DNA of 64,000 nucleotides, taken from positions 124,001 to 188,000 of the forward strand of contig NZ_CDDB01000068.1 of NCBI RefSeq assembly GCF_000820105.1, written 5' to 3'. Shown piece by piece: positions 30,975-40,455 of this stretch. Position numbers and translations under genes: made by a program. The notes beneath the pieces were generated by a model, which had not been told where the DNA came from, ran no database searches, and saw only the letters and a list, made by a program, of their open reading frames with translations. Within the stretch, counting starts at the first letter, position 1; every line of letters starts with the position of its first letter. This DNA comes from Aeromonas schubertii (GTDB taxonomy: Bacteria > Pseudomonadota > Gammaproteobacteria > Enterobacterales > Aeromonadaceae).

Positions 30975-33647
30975 ATGAACCTGAAACTACCCCTCCTGGC
31001 AGTGGCTATGTCCGCCGCCCTGGCCGGTTGTGCCGGTCAAAACCAGCCCGCTTCCAACCAGGCTGTGGTCGATGCCCTGGCCGGTAACCTGGTCGTGAAA
31101 TACGAAGTGGTCACCAACGACGGTCCCGGTGCCGGCGTCGATTGCCAGGCCCTGGGCTCCGAATGGGCGAGCTGTGGCATCGCCAAGCTGCACCTGACCA
31201 ACCAGGGTGCCGCCGTCGACAGCAAAAACTGGGAACTCTACATCCACTCCATCCGCCGCCTGCAGCGGGTCGACAGCGATCAGTTCAAGCTGACCTTCGT
31301 GACCGGAGACCTCTACAAGCTCGAACCGACCGAGAAGTTCCAGGGCTTCCCGCAGGGTGAGACGGTGGAGGTGCCGCTGGTAGCCGAATACTGGATGCTG
31401 TTTGAATCTGATGTGATGCCCAACTGGTATGTGGCCGCCGAGGGGGCACAGCCCAAGGTGCTCGCCAGCATGAGCAACATCGACGATGCGAGTACCTATG
31501 AGAAGCCGATGCCGGCCGACGGCTGGAAGCGTACCAAGGATGACAAGAACATCCTGATGAACGCCCAGACCCGTTATGAGGCCAACCTCACCAGCACCCT
31601 GCTGCCGGCAGCCAAGGTCGACGACCGCATCGTACCGACCCCCCTCAAGCAGGTGGTGAAGGGCGGTCCGCAGGTCGATCTCTCCAGCATCAGGCTCAAT
31701 GCCCTGGATCTGCCGACCGATCGTGCTGATGCCATCAAGGCCGAATTGACCCGCCTGGGTGTCACCCTCTCCGACTCCGGCTACCCGGTCACCATCAAGG
31801 TGGGCGGCAGCAAGGTCAACGAGGCCGAAGGCTACGACATGAATATCGGCAAGCAGGGCGCCGTGATCCACGGGCGTGATGTGAACGGTGCCTTCTGGGG
31901 TGCCCAGTCCCTCATCTCCCTGCTCGGGGTGAATGACAAGCTGGTGAGCCCGATGAGCGTCGAGGATGCCCCGCGCTTCGAGTATCGCGGCATGCAGACC
32001 GACGTGGCCCGTCACTTCAGAAGTCTCGAGACCATGAAGAAGCTGGTCGATCAGATGTCTGCCATGAAGCTCAACAAGCTGCATCTGGGTCTGACCAACG
32101 ATGAGGGGTGGCGCATCGAGATCCCCGGCCTGCCCGAGCTGACCGATGTGGGTAGCAAGCGTTGCCACGATCTCTCCGAGACCCAGTGTCTGTTACCGCA
32201 GCTCGGCTCCGGCCCGACCAGCGACAACATGGGGTCGGGTTTTTACAGCAAGTCCGACTACATCGACCTGGTGCGCTATGCCAAGGCGCGCGGCGTGACC
32301 GTGATCCCCGAGATCAACATGCCGGCTCACGCCCGTGCCGCCGTGGTCTCCATGGAGGCTCGCTACAAGCGTTTGATGGCCGAGGGTAAAGAGGCCGAGG
32401 CGAACCAGTTCCGCCTGACCGACCCGCAAGATACTTCCAACGTCACCTCGGTGCAGTTCTACGACAAGATGTCCTTCATCAACCCTTGCCAGCCGGGCGC
32501 GGCCACCTTCGTGGCCAAGGTGATGGATGAGGTGGCCAAGATGCACCAGGCCGCCGGTCAGCCCCTGACCGCCTGGCACTATGGTGGTGACGAGGCCAAA
32601 AACATCATGCTGGGTGGCGGCTATCAAGACCCGGCCGTCACCAAGCCCGAGGAGCTGGTGGGCTGGCGCGGTAACACCGACTGGAGCAAGCAGGACAAGC
32701 CTTTTGGCAAGTCCCCCATGTGCCAGAAGATGATCGACGACGGTCAGATCAAGGAAGTGGGTGAGCTGCCGGTTTACTTCGCCAAGGAAGTGAGCGAGAT
32801 GGTCAAGGGCCATGGCTTCTCCACCCTGCAGGCGTGGGAAGATGGCCTGAAGTACGCCAAGAACGCCGGTGAGTTTGCCACCGACAAGACGCGCGTCAAC
32901 TTCTGGGAGACCCTCTACTGGGGTGGCTTCAACGAGGCGATGAGATGGGCTCACAACGGTTACGAAGTGGTGCTCTCCAACCCGGACTACCTCTACTTCG
33001 ACTTCCCGAACGAGGTGCATCCGGCCGAGCGTGGCTACTACTGGGCGACCCGTTTCAACGATACCCGCAAAGTGTTCGCCTTCGCCCCGGAGAACTTGCC
33101 GCAAAACGCCGAGACCTCGGTTGACCGCGACGGCAATGCCTTCGTGGCCAAGGGTGAGCATGACCCGGTCAAGTTCAAGGGGATCTCCGGCCAGCAGTGG
33201 AGTGAAACGGTCCGTACCGATGCCCAGTACGAGTACATGGTCTATCCGCGACTCTTCTCCGTGGCCGAGCGCGCCTGGCACAAGGGGGGCTTCGAGCTCG
33301 ACTATGTGAAGGGCCGCGAGTTCTCCGGTGAGACCCGCTTTGTCAACAAGGCCACCCTGAGCAAGGAGTGGAACCAGTTTGCCAACGTACTGGGTCAGCG
33401 AGTGCTGCCCAAGCTGGACCAGGCTGGTGTCGAGTATCGTCTCTCGGTACCGGGGGCCAAGGTGGTCAAGGGTGTATTGGAAGCCAACGTCGACCTGCCG
33501 GGTCTGCCCATCGAGTTCAGCACCGATGGCCAGAGCTGGAGCCGCTATGACGCCGGCAACAAGCCGATGGTCTCCGGCACCGTCTACCTGCGCACCGTCA
33601 GTTTCGATGGCAAGCGGGTGAGCCGTGTTACCGAGGTGAACGGTTAA
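30975..33647 (+). CDS. chb: GH20 chitobiase / beta-N-acetylhexosaminidase lipoprotein
   Basis: An 890-residue enzyme with a lipoprotein signal (lipobox LAGC, Cys19). It has a chitobiase N-terminal carbohydrate-binding domain (~30-170), a GH20b domain, and a GH20 barrel with the catalytic Asp-Glu pair in AWHYGGDEAKN. A small C-terminal Ig-like domain follows. It matches the length of Serratia and Vibrio chitobiases. It releases GlcNAc from chitobiose at the outer membrane to feed NagE. The ATG at 30975 is chosen for its signal peptide; the longer in-frame start at 30879 precedes the intergenic hairpin. Confidence 0.95.
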   Translation: MNLKLPLLAVAMSAALAGCAGQNQPASNQAVVDALAGNLVVKYEVVTNDGPGAGVDCQALGSEWASCGIAKLHLTNQGAAVDSKNWELYIHSIRRLQRVDSDQFKLTFVTGDLYKLEPTEKFQGFPQGETVEVPLVAEYWMLFESDVMPNWYVAAEGAQPKVLASMSNIDDASTYEKPMPADGWKRTKDDKNILMNAQTRYEANLTSTLLPAAKVDDRIVPTPLKQVVKGGPQVDLSSIRLNALDLPTDRADAIKAELTRLGVTLSDSGYPVTIKVGGSKVNEAEGYDMNIGKQGAVIHGRDVNGAFWGAQSLISLLGVNDKLVSPMSVEDAPRFEYRGMQTDVARHFRSLETMKKLVDQMSAMKLNKLHLGLTNDEGWRIEIPGLPELTDVGSKRCHDLSETQCLLPQLGSGPTSDNMGSGFYSKSDYIDLVRYAKARGVTVIPEINMPAHARAAVVSMEARYKRLMAEGKEAEANQFRLTDPQDTSNVTSVQFYDKMSFINPCQPGAATFVAKVMDEVAKMHQAAGQPLTAWHYGGDEAKNIMLGGGYQDPAVTKPEELVGWRGNTDWSKQDKPFGKSPMCQKMIDDGQIKEVGELPVYFAKEVSEMVKGHGFSTLQAWEDGLKYAKNAGEFATDKTRVNFWETLYWGGFNEAMRWAHNGYEVVLSNPDYLYFDFPNEVHPAERGYYWATRFNDTRKVFAFAPENLPQNAETSVDRDGNAFVAKGEHDPVKFKGISGQQWSETVRTDAQYEYMVYPRLFSVAERAWHKGGFELDYVKGREFSGETRFVNKATLSKEWNQFANVLGQRVLPKLDQAGVEYRLSVPGAKVVKGVLEANVDLPGLPIEFSTDGQSWSRYDAGNKPMVSGTVYLRTVSFDGKRVSRVTEVNG

Positions 33648-33658
33648 TCGCGTTCCCG

Positions 33659-33677
33659 GGAGGGCCTTGGGCCCTCC
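33659..33677 (+). terminator. Hairpin just after the chitobiase gene
   Basis: GGAGGGCC-TTG-GGCCCTCC stem 12 bp after the stop, without a clear T run. A better terminator lies ~100 bp further on. Confidence 0.55.
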
Positions 33678-33777
33678 CTCCTTGACCAAGGATTCACCTG
33701 GGTGAGCCCTTGGCAAAGGGGGATAGGGAGTTATCCACCGACCGTGTGTGTTGTGCTTGTCATTTCTCCATTGGGTT

Positions 33778-33804
33778 GCCCCGCCATGTAGCGGGGCTTT
33801 TTTT
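33778..33804 (+). terminator. Rho-independent terminator before glnS
   Basis: GCCCCGC-CATGTA-GCGGGGC followed by seven T. It closes the nagE-chitobiase unit; the ~140 bp after it to glnS hold the glnS promoter region, in which I could not fix a -35/-10 pair. Confidence 0.9.
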
Positions 33805-33942
33805 CGGGTCGACCCGCTCAATCAGATGCCAAATAGCGGTTGAGCGCGAGCCGTGAATGGTGGATCATTATCGGCTTGATGTCGGGTATGCAGCTGGCCG
33901 TCGGCCACCATCCCGCGATGTACGACTTTTGAGGTGAGCCCC

Positions 33943-35604
33943 ATGACTTCGGCTAGCAGCCCAACCAACTTTATCCGCCAAATCATCGACGAGGATCTGG
34001 CCAGCGGTAAGCACAGCAGCGTGCATACCCGCTTCCCGCCGGAGCCCAACGGTTATCTCCATATCGGTCACGCCAAGTCCATCTGCCTGAACTTCGGCAT
34101 TGCCCGTGACTATCAGGGCAAGTGCAACCTGCGTTTCGACGACACCAACCCGGTGAAAGAAGATATCGAGTATGTCGAGTCCATCAAGCGCGACGTGCAG
34201 TGGCTGGGCTTCGAGTGGGATGGTGAGGTGTGCTACTCCTCTGACTACTTCGATCAGCTGCATGCCTATGCCGTTGAGCTGATCGAGAAGGGGCTGGCCT
34301 ATGTGGATGAGCTGACCCCCGAGCAGATGCGCGAGTATCGCGGCACCTTGACCGAGGCGGGCAAGAACAGCCCGTTCCGCGAGCGCTCCGTGGAGGAGAA
34401 CCTGGCCCTGTTCGCCAAGATGAAGGAGGGTGGTTTTGCCGAAGGGGCCGCCTGCCTGCGCGCCAAGATCGACATGGCCTCTCCCTTCATGGTGATGCGC
34501 GATCCGGTGATCTATCGCATCAAGTTTGCCCACCACCACCAGACCGGTGACAAGTGGTGCATCTATCCCATGTACGACTTCACCCACTGCATCTCCGACG
34601 CCCTGGAGGGGATCACCCACTCCATCTGTACCCTGGAGTTCCAGGACAACCGTCGCCTGTATGACTGGGTGCTGGACAACATCACCATCCCCTGCCACCC
34701 GCGTCAGTACGAGTTCTCCCGTCTGAACCTCGAATACACCGTCATGTCCAAGCGCAAGCTGAACCTGCTGGTGACCGAGCAGCACGTGGACGGGTGGGAC
34801 GATCCGCGCATGCTGACCGTCTCCGGTCTGCGTCGCCGTGGCTATACCCCGGCTTCCATTCGCGAGTTTTGCAAGCGTATCGGCGTGACCAAGCAGGATA
34901 ACATCGTCGAGATGAGCATGCTGGAAGCCTGCATCCGTGACGATCTCAACGAGAACGCGCCGCGCGCCATGGCCGTGCTCAACCCGGTCAAGGTGGTGAT
35001 CGAGAATCTGGATCACGATGAGACCCTGACTGCCCCGAGCCACCCGAACAAGCCGGAGATGGGCTCCCGCGAGCTGCACTTTGGCCGCGAGATCTTCATC
35101 GATCAGGCCGACTTCCGCGAAGAGGCCAACAAGCAGTTCAAGCGTCTGGTGCTGGGCAAGGAAGTGCGTCTGCGCAACGCCTACGTCATCAAGGCCGAGC
35201 GGGTCGAGAAGGATGCCGAGGGGAACGTCACCTGCATCTATTGCACCTATGACGCCGATACCCTGGGCAAGGATCCGGCCGATGGCCGCAAGGTGAAGGG
35301 GGTGATCCACTGGGTCAGCGCCACCACCTCCCTGCCGGCGGAGATCCGTCTTTACGATCGTCTGTTCAAGGTGCCGAATCCGGGTGCCGAGGATGACTTC
35401 GAGGCGACCCTCAACCCGGACTCACTGATCATCATCAGCGGTGCCCGCGTCGAGGCCTCCCTCAAGGACGCCCAGCCGGAGCAGGCCTTCCAGTTCGAGC
35501 GCGAAGGCTACTTCTGTGCCGACAACAAGCTCTCCACTCCGGAGCGTCTGGTGTTTAACCGCACCGTGGCCCTGCGCGACTCCTGGGGCAAGGTCGAAGG
35601 TTAA
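33943..35604 (+). CDS. glnS: Glutaminyl-tRNA synthetase
   Basis: A 553-residue class I synthetase with HIGH in [15 protein letters not shown] and the KMSKS equivalent VMSKRKL, plus a C-terminal two-barrel anticodon domain. The start [19 protein letters not shown] follows the E. coli enzyme (554 residues). The ATG at 33943 is preferred to GTG at 33934 because GAGGTGAG is then a well-spaced ribosome site. The enzyme charges tRNA-Gln. Confidence 0.98.
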   Translation: MTSASSPTNFIRQIIDEDLASGKHSSVHTRFPPEPNGYLHIGHAKSICLNFGIARDYQGKCNLRFDDTNPVKEDIEYVESIKRDVQWLGFEWDGEVCYSSDYFDQLHAYAVELIEKGLAYVDELTPEQMREYRGTLTEAGKNSPFRERSVEENLALFAKMKEGGFAEGAACLRAKIDMASPFMVMRDPVIYRIKFAHHHQTGDKWCIYPMYDFTHCISDALEGITHSICTLEFQDNRRLYDWVLDNITIPCHPRQYEFSRLNLEYTVMSKRKLNLLVTEQHVDGWDDPRMLTVSGLRRRGYTPASIREFCKRIGVTKQDNIVEMSMLEACIRDDLNENAPRAMAVLNPVKVVIENLDHDETLTAPSHPNKPEMGSRELHFGREIFIDQADFREEANKQFKRLVLGKEVRLRNAYVIKAERVEKDAEGNVTCIYCTYDADTLGKDPADGRKVKGVIHWVSATTSLPAEIRLYDRLFKVPNPGAEDDFEATLNPDSLIIISGARVEASLKDAQPEQAFQFEREGYFCADNKLSTPERLVFNRTVALRDSWGKVEG

Positions 35605-35618
35605 GTCAGCCTGAGCAC

Positions 35619-35645
35619 AAAAAAGGCGGGGTCACCCGCCTTTTT
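35619..35645. terminator. Terminator after glnS
   Basis: GGCGGG-GTCA-CCCGCC with A6 before and T5 after, so it can work in both directions between glnS and fur. Confidence 0.9.
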
Positions 35646-35663
35646 GCGGCCTGTCGTTTGCCC

Positions 35664-35697
35664 ATGAAAAAGCCAGCCCAAGGGCTGGCTTTTTCAT
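35664..35697. terminator. Bidirectional terminator after fur
   Basis: A long perfect stem ATGAAAAAGCCAGCCC/GGGCTGGCTTTTTCAT with a two-base loop, 14 bp beyond the fur stop. The A/T tails serve both directions. Confidence 0.92.
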
Positions 35698-35711
35698 GCA
35701 AGCGGAGGGGA

Positions 35712-36143
35712 TCACTCGTCGCCGTGACCGCAGGTGCCGTCGGCACAGTGACCGTACAGATAGAGGCTGTGGTTGGTCAGGCGGATGTTGTGCTTCTTGG
35801 CGATCTCGGTTTGACGCTGCTCGATGACGTCGTCGGAGAACTCGATGACTTTGCCGCAGTCGAGGCAGACCAGGTGATCGTGGTGCTCCTGGCTGGCCAG
35901 CTCGAACACCGACTTGCCCCCCTCGAAGTGGTGGCGGGTGACGATACCGGCATCATCAAACTGGTTGAGAACGCGATACACGGTGGCAAGGCCAATCTCT
36001 TCACCCTGATCGATCAGGCGCTTGTAGAGATCTTCGGCACTGGTATGGTGGCACTCCGGCTGTTGCAGGATTTCCAGGATCTTGACGCGGGGCAAGGTGA
36101 TCTTGAGCCCGGCTTTCTTCAACGCTTGGTTATTGTCAGCCAT
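35712..36143 (-). CDS. fur: Ferric uptake regulator
   Basis: A 143-residue protein with an N-terminal winged helix (HHTSAEDLYKRLIDQGEEIGLATVYRVLNQFDDAGIV). The C-terminal metal domain carries HHDHLVCLDCGKVIEF and the tail Cys pair in HCADGTCGHGDE. It represses iron-uptake genes when bound to Fe(II). The ATG at 36143 (MADNNQALKKAGLK) gives the usual family length; the longer open frame is upstream DNA. Confidence 0.98.
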   Translation of the reverse strand: MADNNQALKKAGLKITLPRVKILEILQQPECHHTSAEDLYKRLIDQGEEIGLATVYRVLNQFDDAGIVTRHHFEGGKSVFELASQEHHDHLVCLDCGKVIEFSDDVIEQRQTEIAKKHNIRLTNHSLYLYGHCADGTCGHGDE

Positions 36144-36150
36144 AGTACTA

Positions 36151-36165
36151 GTTATTCGCATTCTC
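36151..36165 (-). promoter_or_regulatory. Possible Fur half-box in the fur promoter
   Basis: Minus-strand GAGAATGCGAATAAC just upstream of fur resembles one half of the Fur consensus (GATAATGATAAT). Autoregulation is common in the family, but the match is partial. Confidence 0.3.
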
Positions 36166-36330
36166 TGTGGTGGGGATATTCTGATGGAGTGCCACCGGAA
36201 TGGCAACCTCGAACTGGCGAGTGAGGTCATTATAGGATCGGGGATTGGGGAAAATAAACCCGATAATTCAATGGTTTTTTCTCAGCATCGAGCGACTCAA
36301 TAGGGGTGATTGGCCCTTGTGAGGCAAAAA

Positions 36331-36352
36331 GATGTTGATATGATGTAACATC
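36331..36352. promoter_or_regulatory. Inverted repeat ahead of the DUF4442 gene
   Basis: The arms GATGTT and AACATC flank a 10-bp AT-rich centre (GATATGATGT). The centre contains a TGATAT-like -10 element, 23 bp before the ATG. It could be an operator over the promoter or a leader stem-loop. Confidence 0.35.
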
Positions 36353-36374
36353 CAATCTGGTCGGATGAGATCTC

Positions 36375-36842
36375 ATGAAGTGGCTGTTTACCCGGGCCTG
36401 GTGCGTGCGTTGGGCCCTTAACCTCTGGCCCCCTTTCCGGGGTGCCGGTATCAAAATTGAGACCCTGAGCGAGGACTATCGCTACTGCCGGGTCCTGCTC
36501 AGGTCGCGCTGGTCAACCCTGAACGCCAACCGTACCCAGTTTGGGGGCAGCATGTTTGCGATGACCGATCCCATCTATCCCCTGATGCTGATGGGCCATT
36601 TCAGGAACCACTACTTCGTGTGGGACAAGTCCGGGGATATCGATTACATCAAGCCGGGCAAGGGGCCCCTGGTGGCGGAGTTCCACCTGACTGACAGCAA
36701 GCTAGGCGAGATAGTCCAGAAAACGGCCGGAGGGGAGAAGTATTTCCCCGAGTTCACCGTCTCTATCCAGGATGGCAAGGGGGAGGTGGTCGCCAGGGTA
36801 CGGCGCACCCTTTATGTGCGCAAGCGCCCCGAACATCGATAA
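36375..36842 (+). CDS. DUF4442 hotdog-fold thioesterase-like protein
   Basis: A 155-residue protein with the DUF4442 layout: an N-terminal amphipathic stretch (LFTRAWCVRWALNLWPPFRGAGI), then NANRTQFGGSMFAMTDPIYPLMLM, then DIDYIKPGKGPLVAEFHL and a C-terminal strand VVARVRRTLYVRKR. The fold is that of acyl-CoA thioesterases, but the substrate is unknown. It stands alone between fur (divergent) and rimO (convergent). Confidence 0.85.
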   Translation: MKWLFTRAWCVRWALNLWPPFRGAGIKIETLSEDYRYCRVLLRSRWSTLNANRTQFGGSMFAMTDPIYPLMLMGHFRNHYFVWDKSGDIDYIKPGKGPLVAEFHLTDSKLGEIVQKTAGGEKYFPEFTVSIQDGKGEVVARVRRTLYVRKRPEHR

Positions 36843-36855
36843 GCTCCGAATAACG

Positions 36856-36882
36856 AGAAGCCCCGCGATGCGGGGCTTCTCC
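36856..36882. terminator. Bidirectional hairpin between the DUF4442 gene and rimO
   Basis: A perfect 12-bp stem GAGAAGCCCCGC/GCGGGGCTTCTC with a GAT loop, between convergent genes. T runs are short. Confidence 0.8.
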
Positions 36883-36890
36883 TTGGTGGG

Positions 36891-38204
36891 TCAGACCAGG
36901 CTGCCCCACAGGTCATATTCGTCAGCGTGCTCGATCTTGACCCGGACTATGTCCCCGGCCTTGAGCCCGGTCTCACCGTTGAGGTAGACCATGCCATCGA
37001 TCTCGGGGGCGTCGGCAAAGGAGCGACCGGTGGCGCCCTCCTCGTCCACCTCGTCGATGATGATGCTCATCTCCTGACCGACCTTGCGAGCCAGCTTGCG
37101 GATGGAAACCTGCTGCTGCAGCTCCATGAAGCGCTGGAAGCGCTCCTCTTTGACCTCTTCCGGCACGGGGTCGGCCAGCTCGTTGGCCTTGGCCCCTTCC
37201 ACCGGGCTGTACTTGAAGCAGCCAACCCGATCCAGCTCCGCGGCGGCAATAAAGTCGAGCAGCATCTGGAAATCCTCTTCCGTCTCACCCGGAAATCCGA
37301 CGATAAAGGTGGAGCGCAGGGTGATCTCGGGGCAGATCTCACGCCACTTCTGGATCCGCTCCAGGGTACGCTCGACGCTCCCCGGACGCTTCATCAGCTT
37401 GAGGATACGCGGGCTGGCGTGCTGCAGCGGGATGTCCAGGTAGGGCAGCACCTTGCCATCGCGCATCAGGGGGATGACGTCATCCACGTGCGGGTAGGGG
37501 TAGACATAGTGCAGGCGTACCCACATGCCGAGCTTGGCCAGCTCCTCGCACAGGGCAACCATGCTGGTCTTGACCGGCATGCCGTCGTAGAAACCGGTGC
37601 GATGTTTGACATCGACCCCGTAGGCGGAGGTGTCCTGGGAGATGACCAGTATCTCCTTGACGCCGGCCTCTTTGAGGCGCTTGGCCTCGGCCAGCACCTC
37701 ACCGATGGGACGACTCACCAGATCCCCGCGCAGGGAGGGAATGATGCAGAAGGTGCAGCGATGGTTGCAGCCTTCGGAGATCTTCAGATAGGCGTAGTGA
37801 CGCGGAGTGAGCTTGACCCCGTGTGCCGGCACCAGGCTGGTGAAGGGGTTGTGCTCGGGCTTGGCCACATACTTGTGAACGTGGCCCAGCACCTCTTCAT
37901 AGGCGTGGGGACCGGTGATCTCCAGCACCTTGGGGTGGATCTCGCGGATCTGGTTCTCTTTGGCGCCCAGGCAACCGGTGACGATCACCTTGCCATTCTC
38001 GGAGAGGGCTTCACCGATGGCCTCGAGGGATTCCTGTACGGCGCTGTCGATAAAGCCGCAGGTGTTGACCACCACCAGTTCGGCATCGTCATAGCTGGGG
38101 ACCACGTCGTACCCTTCGGTACGCAACTGGGTCAGGATACGCTCAGAATCGACCAGGTTCTTCGGGCAGCCGAGGCTGACGAAACCGATCCGCGGGTTGG
38201 ACAT
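36891..38204 (-). CDS. rimO: Ribosomal protein S12 methylthiotransferase RimO
   Basis: A 437-residue radical-SAM methylthiotransferase. The N-terminal UPF0004 domain has cluster cysteines ([27 protein letters not shown]). The radical-SAM core has [15 protein letters not shown], and a C-terminal TRAM domain follows. It modifies Asp in ribosomal protein S12. The ATG at 38204 is used because GGAG stands at the right distance; an in-frame GTG two codons earlier is less likely. Confidence 0.97.
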   Translation of the reverse strand: MSNPRIGFVSLGCPKNLVDSERILTQLRTEGYDVVPSYDDAELVVVNTCGFIDSAVQESLEAIGEALSENGKVIVTGCLGAKENQIREIHPKVLEITGPHAYEEVLGHVHKYVAKPEHNPFTSLVPAHGVKLTPRHYAYLKISEGCNHRCTFCIIPSLRGDLVSRPIGEVLAEAKRLKEAGVKEILVISQDTSAYGVDVKHRTGFYDGMPVKTSMVALCEELAKLGMWVRLHYVYPYPHVDDVIPLMRDGKVLPYLDIPLQHASPRILKLMKRPGSVERTLERIQKWREICPEITLRSTFIVGFPGETEEDFQMLLDFIAAAELDRVGCFKYSPVEGAKANELADPVPEEVKEERFQRFMELQQQVSIRKLARKVGQEMSIIIDEVDEEGATGRSFADAPEIDGMVYLNGETGLKAGDIVRVKIEHADEYDLWGSLV

Positions 38205-38367
38205 GCTCACTCCAAAACTTGAATATTGTTTGTACAGGTCGCCGGAAAATGGCGCGTAAGTCTATATCAAAAGCGAGACGTGATCGAGCGTCCCATGACC
38301 CTGCTCTCGGCAGGGACAATCGGTGGGGAGGGGCGTGCGGGCGTGGTGTTCGAGAGAGAGCAGGACT

Positions 38368-38383
38368 TGGCACCGTGATTGCA
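38368..38383 (+). promoter_or_regulatory. Sigma-54 promoter for fliE
   Basis: TGGCACCGTGATTGCA fits the -24/-12 consensus with GG-N10-GC exactly. It is 39 bp before the fliE ATG, consistent with RpoN/FlrC-type control of middle flagellar genes. Confidence 0.88.
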
Positions 38384-38422
38384 TAAACGCATCCAGCGTC
38401 AATCATTTGTCTGGGGATCATC

Positions 38423-38740
38423 ATGGATATCAATGCCACCAACCTGCTGCAGGAGATGCAGTCGCTCAGGGTCGAGGCCGGCAACGGTCTGGTGACCCCG
38501 CCCAGTCAGAATGTCTCTTCCGATTTTGGTGTCATGCTGCGCCAGGCCCTCAACAACGTCAACGAGCTACAGGGGCAGGCCAACGATCTGCGCACCCGGT
38601 TCGACAGCGGTGACCGCTCAATCGACCTCTCGCAGGTGATGATTGCGGCCCAGAAGTCCTCTATCGCCTTCGACGCGACCGTGCAGGTGCGCAACAAGGT
38701 GGTGGAGGCTTACAAGACCATCATGAATATGCCGGTGTAA
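38423..38740 (+). CDS. fliE: Flagellar hook-basal body complex protein FliE
   Basis: A 105-residue protein with the FliE pattern (SDFGVMLRQALNNVNELQGQANDLRTRF...VMIAAQKSSIAFDATVQVRNKVVEAYKTIMNMPV). It is the rod adaptor that joins the MS ring to the rod. First gene of the long flagellar operon, preceded by a sigma-54 promoter. Confidence 0.96.
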   Translation: MDINATNLLQEMQSLRVEAGNGLVTPPSQNVSSDFGVMLRQALNNVNELQGQANDLRTRFDSGDRSIDLSQVMIAAQKSSIAFDATVQVRNKVVEAYKTIMNMPV

Positions 38741-38751
38741 GGATTTAGAAC

Positions 38752-40455
38752 GTGGCTAGCGAACAAAACGGTGATCTGCTGCTGGAAGGGGACGCCGGCA
38801 CCCTGGACGAGAATGAGCAGAAGAGCTCTCCCATCGGCAGCATCCTCTCCAACAGCGATATCCTGCGTCAGATCACCCTGATCCTGGCGCTGGCCATCTG
38901 CCTGGCCATCGCTGTCTTTATCCTGCTGTGGGGCAAGGAGCCCGACATGCGTCCCCTCGGCACCTTCACCACGGAGCAACTGGTCAAGACCCTGGATTAT
39001 CTGGATCAGCAGAAGATTCCCTATGAGGTGGAGGGCAAGTCTGTCCTGGTCAACGCCGAGAAATACCCGGAAATCCGTCTTCAGCTGACCCGCGCCGGGC
39101 TCACTTCACCGGAAGAGCTGGGAGGACGCGGTGAGGATATTCTGCTCAACGACTCCAGTTTCGGGATCAGCCAGCGGATGGAGGGGGAGCGCCTCAAACT
39201 CAGCCGCGAGCGTCAGCTGGCCAGTGCCATCGAACAGTTTCAGAGTGTGGCCAAGGCCCAGGTGCTGCTGGCCATTCCCAAGGACAACGTCTTTGCCCGC
39301 AATGAGCGCAAACCCAGCGCGACCGTGGTGGTGAACCTCAAGGGCGCCGCCCTCGATCAGGGCACAGTCGATGCCATCGTCGACATGGTGGCCTCCGCGG
39401 TGCACGGGCTCGAGCCGACCCGGGTCACAGTGACCGACCAGAACGGTCGTCTGCTCAACTCCGGCTCTCAAGACCCGGTGGCCGCCCAGACCCGGCGCGA
39501 GTTTGCCATGCAGCAGAAGCAGGAGCTCGAGTACAAGCAGAAGATCGACGCCATCCTGATCCCCGTGCTTGGCGCCGACAACTACACCGCCGAGGTGGAT
39601 CTCGCCCTCGACTTCACCCAGCAGGAGCAGACCCGCAAGACCTTCAACCCGGATCTGCCGGCTGTGCGCTCCGAGATGACCATGGAGGAGAGCAGTGCCA
39701 ACGGTCAGAGCATGGGGGTGCCGGGGGCGCTGACCAATCAGCCTCCCAGCAATGCCACCATTCCCGAGAAGGCGACCGGTGAGGGGGCGAGCAATAGCGC
39801 CTCGGGCCGCTCGCGCAAAGAGGCGACCCGCAACTATGAACTCGATACTACGGTGAGCCACACCCGTCGCCAGATGGGAGGGATCCGCCGCATGACCGTC
39901 TCGGTGGCGGTGGATTTCAAGACGGCGACAGCTGCCGACGGCAAGGTGACTCGCGAGCCGCGCAACCAGGCCGAGCTCGATACCCTGCGTCGGGTACTCG
40001 GGGCGGGCCTCGGTTTTGATGTGACCCGTGGCGATACCCTGGAGGTGGTGACCATCCCCTTCAACCGTCCGGAACTCGAGAGTGTGGCCGAGCCTCCTCT
40101 CTACGAGCAGCCCTGGTTCTGGCGCGCGGTGCGCATCGCGGCCTCAGTGCTTATCATCATCGTCCTCATCGTGACCATAGTGAGGCCCATGCTCAAGCGC
40201 CTGCTCTACCCGGATGCCAAGCCCGAGCATGAGCTGGACTTCGATAACCATGCGGTACTGGGTGGCGACGACGAGCTGAGCCTGCTTGCCGCCCAGGCCG
40301 AGAGCGAGCCGGTGTTTGGCCTGCGCGATGGCCAGCTCAAGCTGCCGGACCTGCATCGTGATGAAGATTTGCTCAAGGCCGTGCGTGCCTTGGTGGCTAA
40401 CGAACCCGACCTGGCTGCCCAGGTCATCAAGGAGTGGGTAACCAAAGATGCCTGA
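38752..40455 (+). CDS. fliF: Flagellar MS-ring protein FliF
   Basis: A 567-residue protein with two membrane helices (about 45-65 and 465-485). The periplasmic ring-building motifs lie between (KYPEIRLQLTRAGLTSPEEL...). The C-terminal FliG-binding tail is DLLKAVRALVANEPDLAAQVIKEWV. The start is GTG at 38752, with a weak GGATTTAG site. It overlaps fliG by 8 bp. Confidence 0.97.
   Translation: MASEQNGDLLLEGDAGTLDENEQKSSPIGSILSNSDILRQITLILALAICLAIAVFILLWGKEPDMRPLGTFTTEQLVKTLDYLDQQKIPYEVEGKSVLVNAEKYPEIRLQLTRAGLTSPEELGGRGEDILLNDSSFGISQRMEGERLKLSRERQLASAIEQFQSVAKAQVLLAIPKDNVFARNERKPSATVVVNLKGAALDQGTVDAIVDMVASAVHGLEPTRVTVTDQNGRLLNSGSQDPVAAQTRREFAMQQKQELEYKQKIDAILIPVLGADNYTAEVDLALDFTQQEQTRKTFNPDLPAVRSEMTMEESSANGQSMGVPGALTNQPPSNATIPEKATGEGASNSASGRSRKEATRNYELDTTVSHTRRQMGGIRRMTVSVAVDFKTATAADGKVTREPRNQAELDTLRRVLGAGLGFDVTRGDTLEVVTIPFNRPELESVAEPPLYEQPWFWRAVRIAASVLIIIVLIVTIVRPMLKRLLYPDAKPEHELDFDNHAVLGGDDELSLLAAQAESEPVFGLRDGQLKLPDLHRDEDLLKAVRALVANEPDLAAQVIKEWVTKDA

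Noticed and set aside
30879-33647. Longer chitobiase starting at 30879
   Set aside because: This would put the UUCG hairpin inside the gene and hide the lipoprotein signal that begins at the ATG at 30975.
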